Shown in pieces: positions 28,484 to 37,846 of a stretch of 64,000 bases of DNA. The stretch covers positions 496,001-560,000 of the forward strand of contig WHUA01000001.1 of assembly GCA_009377445.1 (NCBI GenBank), in the 5' to 3' direction. This DNA is from Alphaproteobacteria bacterium (GTDB lineage: Bacteria; Pseudomonadota; Alphaproteobacteria; UBA8366). Position numbers and translations under genes: made by a program. The notes beneath the pieces are model-generated. The model did no database searches and had not been told where the DNA came from. It saw only the letters and a list, made by a program, of their open reading frames with translations. The stretch's first letter is position 1. Every line of letters begins with the position of its first letter.

Positions 28484-29116
28484 ATGAAAAAGGCCAATGT
28501 GGAAGAGTTCTTCCGCCGCCTCGAGGCGCAGAACCCGGACCCGAGGGGCGAGCTCCACTACATCAATCCCTACACGCTCCTGGTGGCGGTCGTGCTCTCG
28601 GCGCAGGCGACGGACGTCGGCGTCAACAAGGCGACCGGGCCGTTGTTCGCCGTGGCGGACACGCCCGAGAAGATGCTGGCGCTCGGCGAGGCGCGCGTGC
28701 GCGACTACATCAAGACGATCGGGCTCTTCAACGGCAAGGCCAAGAACGTCATCGGGCTCAGCCGGAAGCTGATCGAGGAGCACGGCGGCGAAGTGCCGCG
28801 CGACCGCGCGACGCTGGAGCAGCTTCCCGGCGTCGGGCGGAAAACCGCCAACGTCGTGCTCAATATCGCCTTCGGCGAGCCGACCATCGCCGTCGATACC
28901 CACATCTTCCGGGTCGGCAACCGCACGGGCCTGGCGCCCGGGAAAACCGTGCTGGCGGTCGAATTGAAGCTGGAGAAGGCGGTGCCGGTGAAGTACCGCC
29001 TGCACGCCCACCACTGGCTCATCCTGCACGGGCGCTACGTCTGCAAGGCGCGTAAGCCGAACTGCCCGGTCTGCGTGGTGAGCGACCTCTGCGCATACAA
29101 GGCGAAAACGCTGTGA
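28484..29116 (+). CDS. nth: Endonuclease III
   Basis: 210 residues from ATG 28484 (MKKANVEEFFRRLEAQNPDP). A bifunctional DNA glycosylase/AP lyase for oxidised pyrimidines. The helix-hairpin-helix LPGVGRKTANVVLNIAFGEP carries the catalytic Lys, and VDTHIFRVGNRTGL carries the catalytic Asp. The 4Fe-4S loop is C-x6-C-x2-C-x5-C (CKARKPNCPVCVVSDLC). Length is normal. Longer upstream frames overlap the divergent DUF2244 gene and are not used. Confidence 0.97.
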   Translation: MKKANVEEFFRRLEAQNPDPRGELHYINPYTLLVAVVLSAQATDVGVNKATGPLFAVADTPEKMLALGEARVRDYIKTIGLFNGKAKNVIGLSRKLIEEHGGEVPRDRATLEQLPGVGRKTANVVLNIAFGEPTIAVDTHIFRVGNRTGLAPGKTVLAVELKLEKAVPVKYRLHAHHWLILHGRYVCKARKPNCPVCVVSDLCAYKAKTL

Positions 29117-29126
29117 GGCGCGCCCG

Positions 29127-29594
29127 TCAGCCGGTGGGCTGGGCCCTGCGCTCCTGGCGCATCCGGGAATAGCAGCTATCAAGCGGCTCCGCCCCCGGAA
29201 CCCTGGGGCGCAGCTCGGCGTGCTTCACGTGCGTTTCGCTGCCGGAGGTATAGAGGAAGAGATCGAGGATGCAGTTGGTCGCGCGGTACTGCCATATCTG
29301 GGCGCTGCCGTCGCGGCGGACGAAGTCGGGCGCGCCGAGGATCGGCAACACCCGCTCCGGGCTGTAGCCCATGAATTCATCCGAATTGAACCGGACGACG
29401 TGCATCGCGGCTGCGTTCCCTGCCGGATTGCGGGCCTCGCCGACGCCCGTAACCGTGCCCGTCGGCGCAGCGGCGCCGTCGGATGCGGCGCCGGCCGACG
29501 CCGCCACCGTCTTGCCGGTGGTCTGGCAGCCGCCGGCGAACGCAATGCAGATCAAGGCCGCGAGGAGGGGCCGCAAAGGACGGAGATCAGGCAC
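29127..29594 (-). CDS. Small lipoprotein, OmlA/SmpA-like fold
   Basis: 155 residues from GTG 29594 (MPDLRPLRPLLAALICIAFA), chosen because it gives a complete lipoprotein signal peptide with lipobox FAGGC. The start overlaps the end of the bactofilin gene by eight bases. After a Ala/Thr/Gly-rich linker the domain reads VRFNSDEFMGYSPERVLPIL, GAPDFVRRDGSAQIWQYRAT, CILDLFLYTSGSETHVKHAE, a pattern like the SmpA/BamE fold (ligand-poor alpha-beta-beta domains). It probably sits in the outer membrane with the bactofilin-linked envelope machinery; that is inference. Confidence 0.75.
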   Translation of the reverse strand: MPDLRPLRPLLAALICIAFAGGCQTTGKTVAASAGAASDGAAAPTGTVTGVGEARNPAGNAAAMHVVRFNSDEFMGYSPERVLPILGAPDFVRRDGSAQIWQYRATNCILDLFLYTSGSETHVKHAELRPRVPGAEPLDSCYSRMRQERRAQPTG

Positions 29595-30105
29595 GGATGT
29601 CGTTTTCGCGCTCCAGGTGGAGGCCGGTGTCGCCGTCGCCCGCGAAGCGCGAGCGCTTGATCTCGTCGGTGAGGCGCGGCACGGAGGCATCCGCGATCAC
29701 CTGCACGTCGCCGGAAATCTGCCCGCCGCGCTCGATCTCGAGCTCGGCGTAGCGGATGCGCCCGATGACCTGGCCGGTCCGGCGGATCAGCAGGCGGCCG
29801 CGCGCGGTAAGCTCGCCTTCGAACCGTCCCTTGATCTCCGCCACGTCGATCTCGACCTTGCCCTCGAAGACGCCGCTCTCGGTGATCTCGAACCGCCGGC
29901 TGTCCTGCAGCGAGGCGCGGACCGTCCCTTCGACCACCAGGACGTCGCAATCGGTGATCTCGCCCGCCAGCGTGATCTCGCGCCCGACGACGAGCTTCTT
30001 GTGGCCCTCGTTATGGACGGGATCGCCCTGCAGCCCGCCCGGCATGCTGACGATGCGCCGGGCAATCTCCGACGGGAATTGGGGTGGTTTCCGGTTCTCG
30101 GCCAT
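29587..30105 (-). CDS. Bactofilin
   Basis: 172 residues from ATG 30105 (MAENRKPPQFPSEIARRIVS). The central region (about 37-140) is a right-handed beta-helix of short repeats typical of bactofilins: KKLVVGREITLAGEITDCDV, LVVEGTVRA, VFEGKVEIDVAEIKGRFEGE, LLIRRTGQVIGRIRYAELEI, GGQISGDV. These proteins polymerise without nucleotide into membrane-associated filaments that place envelope enzymes. The flanks are disordered. It overlaps the downstream lipoprotein gene. Confidence 0.9.
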   Translation of the reverse strand: MAENRKPPQFPSEIARRIVSMPGGLQGDPVHNEGHKKLVVGREITLAGEITDCDVLVVEGTVRASLQDSRRFEITESGVFEGKVEIDVAEIKGRFEGELTARGRLLIRRTGQVIGRIRYAELEIERGGQISGDVQVIADASVPRLTDEIKRSRFAGDGDTGLHLERENDIRA

Positions 30106-30238
30106 GGGTGCATCCTGCTCATTATTGCGCAGGCGGCGATTTCTTTTTACGGCGACGCCGTCGAGCGCGTTAATCATTTGATTTGATTATACGACGATTC
30201 TGCGCGGCCGCCACGGAATCCTTCTTTGCTTGTCGCAT

Positions 30239-30952
30239 TCAGCGGCCGCGCCGCGCGGTCAGGCCATGGAACACATGCACCATGAAGGCGGTCCCCAGCA
30301 CCGGCGTCAGCAGGTTGACCAGCGGTATCGTCATGAGGAGCGTCAGCAGCATCCCGGCAAGCTGCAGGCGTCCGCGATGGCCCCGCCGCAGCCGGCTCGC
30401 CGCCGGCGGGTCGAGCCGGCGCTGCGCCACCATCTCGAAATACTCGCGGCTGATCAGATAGCCGTTCACCAGATAGAACAGCACCAGGTTCATCGGCGGC
30501 ACGAACAGCAGCAGAACGTACAGGGGCAGTGCAAGCAGGTTGACGGCGAGGACCACCAGGGCGAAACGGGCGCTCGAAACGACGGTCTCCGGCACGGATA
30601 CGGGCCGGGGCGCGGGCAGGCCCGGATAGTGGCGCGCCTCCACGGCGTCCGCGACCTGGTCCAGAAAGAACCCGACGATCACCGTGATCACCGCGGGGAA
30701 CAGCATCAGCGTCAGCAGCAGAAGCATGCCGACGAACAGCAGCCCGGCAAGCCAGTCGAAGGCCGCGCCCAGTGTGTCCGCGAGCCATTGGACGCCGGGA
30801 ACGGCATCCAGCGGCAGCACCGCCGACAGCCACCAGAGCCCGGCCCAGAGGCCGATAAAGACCAGCAGAGACAGCAGGATGCCGAGCCACAGCACGCGGC
30901 GGAGCCGGGGATCGTCGAGCTGCGCCGCCGCCTTCATGAATTGCGCAATCAT
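30239..30952 (-). CDS. EI24 domain membrane protein (CysZ-like)
   Basis: 237 residues with about five to six membrane segments (RVLWLGILLSLLVFIGLWAG; LLFVGMLLLLTLMLFPAVIT; FALVVLAVNLLALPLYVLLL; AGMLLTLLMTIPLVNLLTPV). FFLDQVADAVEARHYPG and NGYLISREYFEMVAQRR are the conserved EI24 motifs. CysZ is a sulfate channel; many alphaproteobacterial EI24 proteins are only distantly related, so the substrate is open. It stands alone on the minus strand. Confidence 0.88.
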   Translation of the reverse strand: MIAQFMKAAAQLDDPRLRRVLWLGILLSLLVFIGLWAGLWWLSAVLPLDAVPGVQWLADTLGAAFDWLAGLLFVGMLLLLTLMLFPAVITVIVGFFLDQVADAVEARHYPGLPAPRPVSVPETVVSSARFALVVLAVNLLALPLYVLLLFVPPMNLVLFYLVNGYLISREYFEMVAQRRLDPPAASRLRRGHRGRLQLAGMLLTLLMTIPLVNLLTPVLGTAFMVHVFHGLTARRGR

Positions 30953-31036
30953 GCAGCCTCTTTAATACGGCGCGCTCCGGTCGGGCAAGCACCGGTTGCC
31001 CGGCCCACCTGCGCCGCTATACTCGGCCGGGCGAAA

Positions 31037-31161
31037 ACCCTCTCCGCCGACGGGCGGAGAGGGTGGCGCGCGAGGCGCGCCGGGTGAGGTGGCGCTCTCG
31101 CTGTTGCCGTGCCAACCCCCACCTCTCCCTGACCCTCTCCGCCCCTGAGGGGCAGAGAGGG
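31037..31161. repeat. Pair of CCCTCTCC palindromic elements before the PfkB gene
   Basis: Element 1: ACCCTCTCCGCC (31037-31048) pairs perfectly with GGCGGAGAGGGT (31053-31064). Element 2 (31133-31161): CCCTCTCCGCCCC pairs with GGGGCAGAGAGGG with one mismatch around TGA. The two cores share CCCTCTCCGCC. Such paired intergenic palindromes look like REP/BIME units scattered in proteobacterial genomes. They lie in the leader of the kinase gene. Confidence 0.7.
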
Positions 31162-31199
31162 AATAAAATGTATTGGTCTTTCAAGGAGTACGAAAAACG

Positions 31200-32189
31200 A
31201 TGCCGCAATACGACCTGGTCGGGATCGGCAATGCGCTGGTCGACGTGGTGGCGCAGACGGACGATGCCTTCATCGCCGCCAGCGGCTTCGCCAAGGGCTC
31301 GATGACGCTGGTCGATGCCGCGGCGGCCGACGCGCTCTACCGCCGCATGCCGGCCGGGATCGAGGCGTCCGGCGGGTCATGCGCCAACACGATGGCCGGG
31401 TTCGCATCGCTCGGCGGGCGCGGCGCCTATATCGGCAAGGTGTCGGACGACCAGTTCGGCGGCGTCTTCCGCCACGACATGCGGGCGATCGGCTGCGATT
31501 TCGACACGCCGGCCGCGGACGGCGGGCCGCCGACCGGGCGCTGCCTCGTCCTGGTGACGCCCGACGCGCAGCGGACGATGTGCACGCATCTCGGTGCCGC
31601 CTGCACGCTCGCGCCGGGCGATCTCGACCGCGCCGTGCTGCGGAACGCGAAGGTGGTCTACATGGAAGGCTACCTGTTCGACCAGCCGGCGGCGCAGCAG
31701 GCCTTCGCCGAGGCGGCAGAGATCGTGCATGACGCCGGCGGCGAAGTATCGGTCACCCTGTCCGACGGCTTCTGCGTCGATCGGCACCGCGCCGCCTTCC
31801 GCCACCTGGTGGAGGAACATATCGACATCCTGTTCGCGAACGAGGTCGAGATCCGCTCGCTCTACCAGGCCGACGGCTTCGACGACGCGCTCAGGCAGGT
31901 GCGCGGCCAGTGCCGGGTCGCGTGCCTCACGCGGAGCGAGAAGGGCGCGGTGGTGGTGAGCGGCGAGGAGATGCATATCGTCGAGGCGGAGCCGGTCGGC
32001 GCCGTCATCGACACCACCGGCGCGGGCGACCAGTTCGCCGCCGGCTTTCTCTACGGCTACACGCGGAACATGAGCCTGGATCGTTGCGCGCGCATCGGCG
32101 CGGTGGCGGCGGCCGAAGTCATCCAGCATTACGGCGCGCGGCCTGCGGCCGATCTCCGCGCGCTCGTGAAGCAGAAGCTGGGCGCATGA
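31200..32189 (+). CDS. PfkB family sugar/adenosine kinase
   Basis: 329 residues from ATG 31200 (MPQYDLVGIGNALVDVVAQT), preceded by AAGGAG about ten bases upstream. It is a ribokinase-fold enzyme: GGSCANTMAGFASLGGRGAY, TGRCLVLVTPDAQRTMCTHL, YMEGYLFDQP, and the catalytic anion-hole motif DTTGAGDQFAAGFLYG. The alphaproteobacterial group to which this belongs is annotated adenosine kinase; the GNALVD and RTMCTHLGA segments fit, but the substrate is not proven by sequence. ampG follows 25 bases later. Confidence 0.9.
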   Translation: MPQYDLVGIGNALVDVVAQTDDAFIAASGFAKGSMTLVDAAAADALYRRMPAGIEASGGSCANTMAGFASLGGRGAYIGKVSDDQFGGVFRHDMRAIGCDFDTPAADGGPPTGRCLVLVTPDAQRTMCTHLGAACTLAPGDLDRAVLRNAKVVYMEGYLFDQPAAQQAFAEAAEIVHDAGGEVSVTLSDGFCVDRHRAAFRHLVEEHIDILFANEVEIRSLYQADGFDDALRQVRGQCRVACLTRSEKGAVVVSGEEMHIVEAEPVGAVIDTTGAGDQFAAGFLYGYTRNMSLDRCARIGAVAAAEVIQHYGARPAADLRALVKQKLGA

Positions 32190-32214
32190 CGGCGCGCGCC
32201 GGGAGCGCCGCGGC

Positions 32215-33567
32215 ATGAACGGAGAATGGCGCTCCTCGCTCGCGGTCTATCGCGACCGCCGCGTGCTGTCCCTGCTTTTTCTCGGCTTCTCCAGCGGCCT
32301 GCCGCTCGCGCTGACCGGCGCCACGCTCGCGGCTAGGCTCGAGCAGGCAGGCGTTTCGCTGACCGAGATCGGCCTTTTCGGCCTCGTCGGCATCGCTTAT
32401 TCGCTGAAATTCCTGTGGTCGCCGCTCGTCGACCGCCTGCCGCTGCCCGTGCTGACCAGGCGCTTCGGCCGCCGCCGCGGCTGGATGCTGCTGGCGCAAT
32501 GCACGCTCATGGTCGCAATCGCCGGCATGGCGCCGGTCGATCCCGCCGGTACGGACGGCCTCGCGCGGACCGTGTTCTGGGCCGTCATCGTCGCCTTCGC
32601 CTCGGCGACGCAGGACATCGTGATCGACGCCTACCGCACCGAGATCGTCGACCAGCCGAAGCTCGGCGCGGGCGCGGCCAACCTCGTCTTCGGCTATCGC
32701 ATCGCGATGCTGGTGTCGGGCGGCGGCGCCTTGCTCATCGCCGCCTATGGCGGCTGGACGATGGCCTATGGGACGATGGCCGCCGTGATGCTCGTCGGCG
32801 TCGCCACCGTGCTGCTCAATCCCGAGCCGCAGCGGCGCTCGAGCGTGGAATCGGAACGCCTCGAAGCCGACGCGGCCCGCCGTTTTTCCGGCACTCCGGC
32901 GGCGCTTCGCGCGATTGCGGTCTGGATCCACGGCGCGGTCGTCAGTCCCTTCGTCGAGTTCATGACCCGTCCGGGCTGGGCGGTGATCCTGCTGTTCATC
33001 GTGCTCTACAAATACGGCGACGCGCTGCTCGGTTTCATGGCGACGCCCTTCTATCTCCGCATGGGCTTCTCGCTGGCCGAAATCGGCGTCATCAGCAAGG
33101 GCTGGGGGCTGGCGATGACGCTGCTCGGCGCCGGGCTCGGCGGCTGGATGGTGGCGCGCTTCGGCATCCTCCGCAGCCTGCTTTTCTGCGGCGTGCTGCA
33201 GGCGTTGTCCAATCTCGTCTTCGCCGCGCTCGCTTGGGTCGGCTATTCCGTGCCGATGCTCGTCGTCACCATCTGCGTCGAGAACCTGACCGGCGGCATG
33301 GGGACGACCGCCTTCGTCGCCTATATGTCGAGCCTCTGCAACGTGGCCTACACGGCGACGCAGTACGCCTTGCTGTCGTCGCTGATGGCGACGGCGCGCA
33401 CCGCGCTGGCGGCCGGCGGCGGCTGGCTCGCCGATCAGACCGGCTGGGTGACTTTTTTCCTGCTCACCACGGCCGCGGCGCTGCCGGGGCTGCTGCTGCT
33501 CGTGTGGATGATGCGGCGCTACCCGCCGGTATCCGCCCGGGCTGGGGAAGGCGCGCCCGCCGATTGA
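32215..33567 (+). CDS. ampG: MFS transporter, AmpG-type muropeptide permease
   Basis: 450 residues with 12 or more membrane segments. AmpG marks are [20 protein letters not shown] near the N-terminus, [59 protein letters not shown] and [20 protein letters not shown]. AmpG imports GlcNAc-anhydroMurNAc peptides for peptidoglycan recycling. A hydrophilic loop of about 35 residues lies between segments 6 and 7. It is just downstream of the kinase gene and may share its transcript. Confidence 0.93.
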   Translation: MNGEWRSSLAVYRDRRVLSLLFLGFSSGLPLALTGATLAARLEQAGVSLTEIGLFGLVGIAYSLKFLWSPLVDRLPLPVLTRRFGRRRGWMLLAQCTLMVAIAGMAPVDPAGTDGLARTVFWAVIVAFASATQDIVIDAYRTEIVDQPKLGAGAANLVFGYRIAMLVSGGGALLIAAYGGWTMAYGTMAAVMLVGVATVLLNPEPQRRSSVESERLEADAARRFSGTPAALRAIAVWIHGAVVSPFVEFMTRPGWAVILLFIVLYKYGDALLGFMATPFYLRMGFSLAEIGVISKGWGLAMTLLGAGLGGWMVARFGILRSLLFCGVLQALSNLVFAALAWVGYSVPMLVVTICVENLTGGMGTTAFVAYMSSLCNVAYTATQYALLSSLMATARTALAAGGGWLADQTGWVTFFLLTTAAALPGLLLLVWMMRRYPPVSARAGEGAPAD

Positions 33568-33658
33568 GCCCTCCGATCGCACGTGGCCCGGTTGCGCCGG
33601 ATCAGGGGATTGCCGCGCGCCGTGCGATAATGGTTCCGAACAACGCGGGAGCCTGGGC

Positions 33659-34180
33659 ATGCCGGGAAATATGGAGATCGCCGAGGGCGATATCGCGGCG
33701 CTGGCCGTCGATGCCATCGTCAATGCGGCGAACGAATCGCTGCTCGGCGGCGGCGGGGTGGACGGCGCCATTCACCGCGCCGCCGGACCGGAGCTGCTGC
33801 GGGAATGCCGTGGCCTCGGCGGGTGCCGCACGGGCGATGCCAAGCTAACCCAGGGATATGCCCTCAAAGCCCGCTACGTGATCCATACCGTGGGGCCGGT
33901 TTGGCACGGGGGCGGGCAGGGCGAAGATGCGCTGCTGGAAAGCTGCTACCGCCGCTCGCTCGAAGTGGCGTCCGAAAACGAAATAGCGTCGCTCGCCTTT
34001 CCGGCGATCTCGACGGGGGTCTACCGGTTTCCGCCGGATCGCGCCGCCGTCATCGCCGTGGCGGCGGTGACGGCGCAGCTCGAGCGGTTCCCACGCATCC
34101 GGCGCGTGATCTTCTGCTGTTTCGGGGCGGACGCGGCGGCGCACTACGCGCGTGAGTTGGGCCGCCTTCGAGAGACGTAG
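33659..34180 (+). CDS. ymdB: Macro domain protein, O-acetyl-ADP-ribose deacetylase type
   Basis: 173 residues. Macro domain motifs: [20 protein letters not shown] (ADP-ribose loop 1 and catalytic Asp), [52 protein letters not shown] (loop 2) and [17 protein letters not shown]. The length and motifs fit the YmdB/MacroD class that removes ADP-ribose or deacetylates O-acetyl-ADP-ribose. It stands after ampG and ends at a palindromic repeat. Confidence 0.92.
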   Translation: MPGNMEIAEGDIAALAVDAIVNAANESLLGGGGVDGAIHRAAGPELLRECRGLGGCRTGDAKLTQGYALKARYVIHTVGPVWHGGGQGEDALLESCYRRSLEVASENEIASLAFPAISTGVYRFPPDRAAVIAVAAVTAQLERFPRIRRVIFCCFGADAAAHYARELGRLRET

Positions 34181-34244
34181 CCCGGATGCAGCGCCAGCGA
34201 AATCCGGGAACCGACACCCCGCATTGCGCTTCGCTTCATGCGGG
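34181..34244. repeat. Two small palindromes between ymdB and phoB
   Basis: CCCGGAT (34181-34187) pairs with ATCCGGG (34202-34208), and CCCGCAT (34218-34224) pairs with ATGCGGG (34238-34244). The run resembles the widespread CCCGGAT...GCGGG intergenic repeats of proteobacteria. It fills the gap between the convergent ymdB and phoB genes and could act as a two-way terminator. Confidence 0.6.
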
Positions 34245-34252
34245 CTATGAAG

Positions 34253-34948
34253 CTAAGCCTGCGCCGGGCATTCGATGGAATAGCCCGCGGCCCGCACGGT
34301 GCGGATCATGTCCTGCTCGCCCCTGCTGTTGAGCGCCTTCCGCAAGCGGCGGATATGCACGTCGACGGTGCGCGCCTCGACGAACACGTCGCGCCCCCAG
34401 ACTGCGTCGAGAAGCTGTTCGCGGCTGAACACCCGACCCTGGTGCTCCATGAGGTAGCGCAGCAGGCGGAATTCCGTTGGGCCCAGGTGAACCCCGCGTT
34501 CGCCGCGATGCACCTTGTGCGCGGCAAGGTCCATGCGGATGTCGCCGCAGCGCAGCGTTTCGTCGCTCGGCGCCGGGTTGGCCCGCCTGAGCAGCGCGCG
34601 GATACGCGCCAGCAGCTCGGCCGGCGAGAACGGCTTCGTCACGTAATCGTCGACGCCGCTTTCGAGTCCGCGCACCTTGTCGGCTTCTTCGCCGCGCGCG
34701 GTCAGCATGATGATCGGCGTCGATCGCGTCTCCGGCTTCCGGCGGATCTGGCGGCAGACCTCGATCCCGCTGGTCATCGGCAGCATCCAGTCGAGCAGGA
34801 TCAAGTCGGGCGGGTTCTCGTCGATGACGACGAGCGCCTCGTCGCCATCGCGCGCCTCGGACACGTCGAAGCCTTCGCGCTCGAGGTTGTAGCGGAGGAG
34901 CGTGACCAGGGCGGCCTCGTCCTCGACGATGAGTATGCGATGTCTCAT
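34253..34948 (-). CDS. phoB: Phosphate regulon response regulator
   Basis: 231 residues. Receiver domain (residues 1-120) with phospho-acceptor Asp53 (LLDWMLPMTSG), Asp10 and Lys in DDYVTKPFSPAELL. The C-terminal OmpR-type winged helix has GPTEFRLLRYLMEHQGRVFS, REQLLDAVWG and RTVDVHIRRLRKAL. When phosphorylated by PhoR it binds Pho boxes such as those at 40457 and 40531. It is the last gene of the phoR-pst-phoU-phoB run, 19 bases after phoU. Confidence 0.97.
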   Translation of the reverse strand: MRHRILIVEDEAALVTLLRYNLEREGFDVSEARDGDEALVVIDENPPDLILLDWMLPMTSGIEVCRQIRRKPETRSTPIIMLTARGEEADKVRGLESGVDDYVTKPFSPAELLARIRALLRRANPAPSDETLRCGDIRMDLAAHKVHRGERGVHLGPTEFRLLRYLMEHQGRVFSREQLLDAVWGRDVFVEARTVDVHIRRLRKALNSRGEQDMIRTVRAAGYSIECPAQA

Positions 34949-34967
34949 GGCCGCGCGCGCCGCTTTC

Positions 34968-35684
34968 CTAGCCCTGGCCTTCGGCGATGGTGAAGCTCGG
35001 GTCGTCGCCTTTCGGGCGGTCGTCCGGAAGCTTCGTGCCCTTGACCTGGTAATGCACGGTTTCGGCGATGTTCGTCGCGTGGTCGCCCATGCGCTCGACG
35101 TTCTTCGCGATGAACAGGAGATGTGCGCAGCCGGTGATGTTGCGCGGGTCTTCCATCATGTAGGTCAGCAGCTCGCGGAACAGGCTGTTGTAGAGCTGGT
35201 CGACCTCCGCGTCGCGCCGCCATACCTTGACGGCCTTGTTGGTGTCGCCTTCGAGATAGGCGTCGAGAACGTCCTTGATCATGGCCTGCACCATGCGCGC
35301 CATGCGGTCGAGGCCCGGCGCCGGAATGCGCGGCACCTGGCTGATCGCGATCGCGCGCTTGGCGATGCTCTTGGCGTGGTCGCCGAACCGCTCGAGGTCG
35401 GCCGCGATCTTGAGCGCGGAGACGATGTGCCTGAGGTCGACGGCCATCGGCTGCCGCAGCGCCAGCAGGCGGACGACGAGCGCGCCGACCTCCGTTTCCA
35501 GCGCATCGACCTGGGCGTCGCCCTTGACGATGACCTCCGCCGATTCGGGAGCGCGGCGAAGGACGGCCTGGATCGCGCCGTCGAGCTGTGTCTCGACGAG
35601 GCCGCCCATGCGACCGATCAGGCTGTTGAGGTGCTTCAGCTCCTCGTCGTACGACTTGACGATGTGTTCGCTTGGATTGGCCAC
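34968..35684 (-). CDS. phoU: Phosphate signalling protein PhoU
   Basis: 238 residues forming two PhoU three-helix bundles. First: HIVKSYDEELKHLNSLIGRM, DLRHIVSALKIAADLERFGD with metal-binding E-x-x-x-D. Second: DPRNITGCAHLLFIAKNVER and MGDHATNIAETVHYQVKG. PhoU links the Pst transporter to PhoR and keeps the regulon off when phosphate is plentiful. It lies 13 bases after pstB. Confidence 0.97.
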   Translation of the reverse strand: MANPSEHIVKSYDEELKHLNSLIGRMGGLVETQLDGAIQAVLRRAPESAEVIVKGDAQVDALETEVGALVVRLLALRQPMAVDLRHIVSALKIAADLERFGDHAKSIAKRAIAISQVPRIPAPGLDRMARMVQAMIKDVLDAYLEGDTNKAVKVWRRDAEVDQLYNSLFRELLTYMMEDPRNITGCAHLLFIAKNVERMGDHATNIAETVHYQVKGTKLPDDRPKGDDPSFTIAEGQG

Positions 35685-35697
35685 TTTAATTCTCCGC

Positions 35698-36537
35698 TCA
35701 GCCGAACCGGCCGGTGATGTAGTCCTGGGTGCGCTTGTCCGACGGGTTGGTGAAGATGTCGACGGTGTCGCCGACCTCGACGAGGCTGCCCAGATGGAAG
35801 AAGGCGGTGCGCTGCGAAACCCGCGCCGCCTGCTGCATCGAGTGGGTGACGATGACGATGGTGAAGTTGGCGCGCAGCTCGTCGATCAATTCCTCGATGC
35901 GCGCGGTCGCGATCGGATCGAGCGCCGAGCACGGCTCGTCCATCAGGATGACTTCCGGCGAGACGGCAATGGCGCGCGCGATGCAGAGCCGCTGCTGCTG
36001 CCCGCCCGAAAGGCCGGTGCCGGGCTCGGCGAGACGATCCTTCACCTCGTTCAGCAGGCCGGCGCGCTCCAGGCTCGACATGACGATTTCGTCGAGCTCC
36101 TCGCCGTTGTTGGCGAGGCCGTGGATCCGCGGGCCATAGGCCACATTCTCGAAGATCGATTTCGGAAAGGGGTTGGGTTTCTGGAAGACCATGCCGACCA
36201 GTGCGCGAAGCTGCACCACGTCGATCGAGCGGTCGTAGATGTCCCGGCCGTCGAGCACGATCTCGCCGCTCACCCGGCAGATGTCGATGACGTCGTTCAT
36301 CCGGTTCAGGCAGCGGAGGAAAGTCGACTTGCCGCAGCCGGACGGGCCGATCAGGGCCGTCACTTCGCGGGCGTTGACGTCCAAGTTGACGTCCATGAGG
36401 GCCTGCTTGTCGCCGTAAAACACATTGACATTGCGCGCGGATATTTTCGTGCTCGGAATGTTGCCGAGCGCAGCTTCCGACCGGTCTTCGGTTTTTTTGT
36501 CCATAACCGCCGTCTTCAGTTCGAGATGTCTTGTCAT
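35698..36537 (-). CDS. pstB: Phosphate ABC transporter ATP-binding protein
   Basis: 279 residues. Walker [19 protein letters not shown]-loop [20 protein letters not shown], signature [17 protein letters not shown], Walker [17 protein letters not shown], and [20 protein letters not shown]. All are typical of PstB, which powers high-affinity phosphate uptake. A 25-residue N-terminal extension precedes the domain. It starts one base after the pstA stop. Confidence 0.97.
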   Translation of the reverse strand: MTRHLELKTAVMDKKTEDRSEAALGNIPSTKISARNVNVFYGDKQALMDVNLDVNAREVTALIGPSGCGKSTFLRCLNRMNDVIDICRVSGEIVLDGRDIYDRSIDVVQLRALVGMVFQKPNPFPKSIFENVAYGPRIHGLANNGEELDEIVMSSLERAGLLNEVKDRLAEPGTGLSGGQQQRLCIARAIAVSPEVILMDEPCSALDPIATARIEELIDELRANFTIVIVTHSMQQAARVSQRTAFFHLGSLVEVGDTVDIFTNPSDKRTQDYITGRFG

Positions 36538-36538
36538 C

Positions 36539-37846
36539 TTACCACCGTCTTTCGAAGCGTTTGCGGAGGATGATCGCCAGCAGGTTCATGCAGATCAGGA
36601 AGGCGATCAGGACCAGGATCGCGGCCGAGGTGCGCTCGACGAAGGCGCGCTCGGCGCTGTCCGCCCACAGGTAGACCTGAACCGGCAGCACCGTCGCCGG
36701 GTCGAGCGGGCTCGTCGGGATGTCGACGATGAAGGCTACCATGCCGATCATCAGCAGCGGCGCCGTCTCGCCGAGCGCATGCGCCATGCCGATGATGGTG
36801 CCGGTCAGCATGCCGGGCATCGCCAGCGGCAGCACGTGATGCGTCACCGTCTGCATCCTGCTGGCGCCGACGCCGAGCGCCGCTTCGCGGATCGACGGCG
36901 GCACCGCCTTGAGCGCGGCGCGCGATGCGATGATGATCGTCGGAAGGGTAATCAGCGCCAGCACCATGCCGCCGACCAGCGGCGCAGAGCGCGGCAGATG
37001 GAAGAAATTGAGGAACACCGCGAGTCCGAGCAGCCCGAAGACGATCGAGGGAACGGCCGCAAGGTTGTTGATGTTGACCTCCACAAGGTCGGTCCAGCGG
37101 TTCTTCGGCGCGAACTCCTCGAGATACACGGCCGCCATGACGCCGAGCGGGAAGGCGAGCGCCAGCGTGATGATCAGGGTGAAGAGCGAGCCGACGACCG
37201 CGCCCCAGATGCCGGCAACCTCGGGGTTGCGGCTGTCGCCGCTGGTGAAGAAGCGCGTGTTGAACTTGAGCTCCAGGTCGCCCGTCGATTGGAGCGCCTT
37301 GACCCAGCCGATTTCGACGTCTTTGATCCGCCGCTCCGTTTCCGGGACCTTTTCCGACACATTGCCTTTGACGAACACGTCGATGTCGCCGGTCGCCGGC
37401 AGCCAGATGCGCTGCGTCGTGCCGACGATCTCAGGTTCGTCGGCCACCATCTGCGCGAGGTCGAAGCCGGCGCTCGCGCTGATCATGCCGTTGAGCTTGC
37501 GCTTGTCGGCGCGCGACGTCACGTCCGGGAAGCGATGGGCGAGCGCGTCCTTGATCAGCGCATCGTAATCGCCTTGCCTCAGGACGGCCGGGTCGCCGGT
37601 TCCGCCCGGGTCCAGGTCGGCCTTGCTGAACAGGATGTCGAGCCGGACATGGGTCTGCAGGAAGGCGCCATAGCCGTTGCCCGCGATGCTGGTCAGAAGG
37701 GCCGCGAGGAACCCCATCGCCGTCAGGATCGAGATCAGGCCATAGATCCGGAACCGCCGCTCGGCGGCGTAGCGCCGCTTCAGGCCCGCCTGAACACGGT
37801 CGGCGGTGTTACGCCCGGTGCGGTCTTGCAAGATGGATTCAGTCAT
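36539..37846 (-). CDS. pstA: Phosphate ABC transporter permease PstA
   Basis: 435 residues from ATG 37846 ([20 protein letters not shown]). This is the long alphaproteobacterial form: membrane segment at about 42-62, a large periplasmic insert (about 65-200), then the six-helix permease core with [20 protein letters not shown] and the [20 protein letters not shown] loop that contacts PstB. Its start overlaps the pstC end by eight bases. Confidence 0.94.
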   Translation of the reverse strand: MTESILQDRTGRNTADRVQAGLKRRYAAERRFRIYGLISILTAMGFLAALLTSIAGNGYGAFLQTHVRLDILFSKADLDPGGTGDPAVLRQGDYDALIKDALAHRFPDVTSRADKRKLNGMISASAGFDLAQMVADEPEIVGTTQRIWLPATGDIDVFVKGNVSEKVPETERRIKDVEIGWVKALQSTGDLELKFNTRFFTSGDSRNPEVAGIWGAVVGSLFTLIITLALAFPLGVMAAVYLEEFAPKNRWTDLVEVNINNLAAVPSIVFGLLGLAVFLNFFHLPRSAPLVGGMVLALITLPTIIIASRAALKAVPPSIREAALGVGASRMQTVTHHVLPLAMPGMLTGTIIGMAHALGETAPLLMIGMVAFIVDIPTSPLDPATVLPVQVYLWADSAERAFVERTSAAILVLIAFLICMNLLAIILRKRFERRW

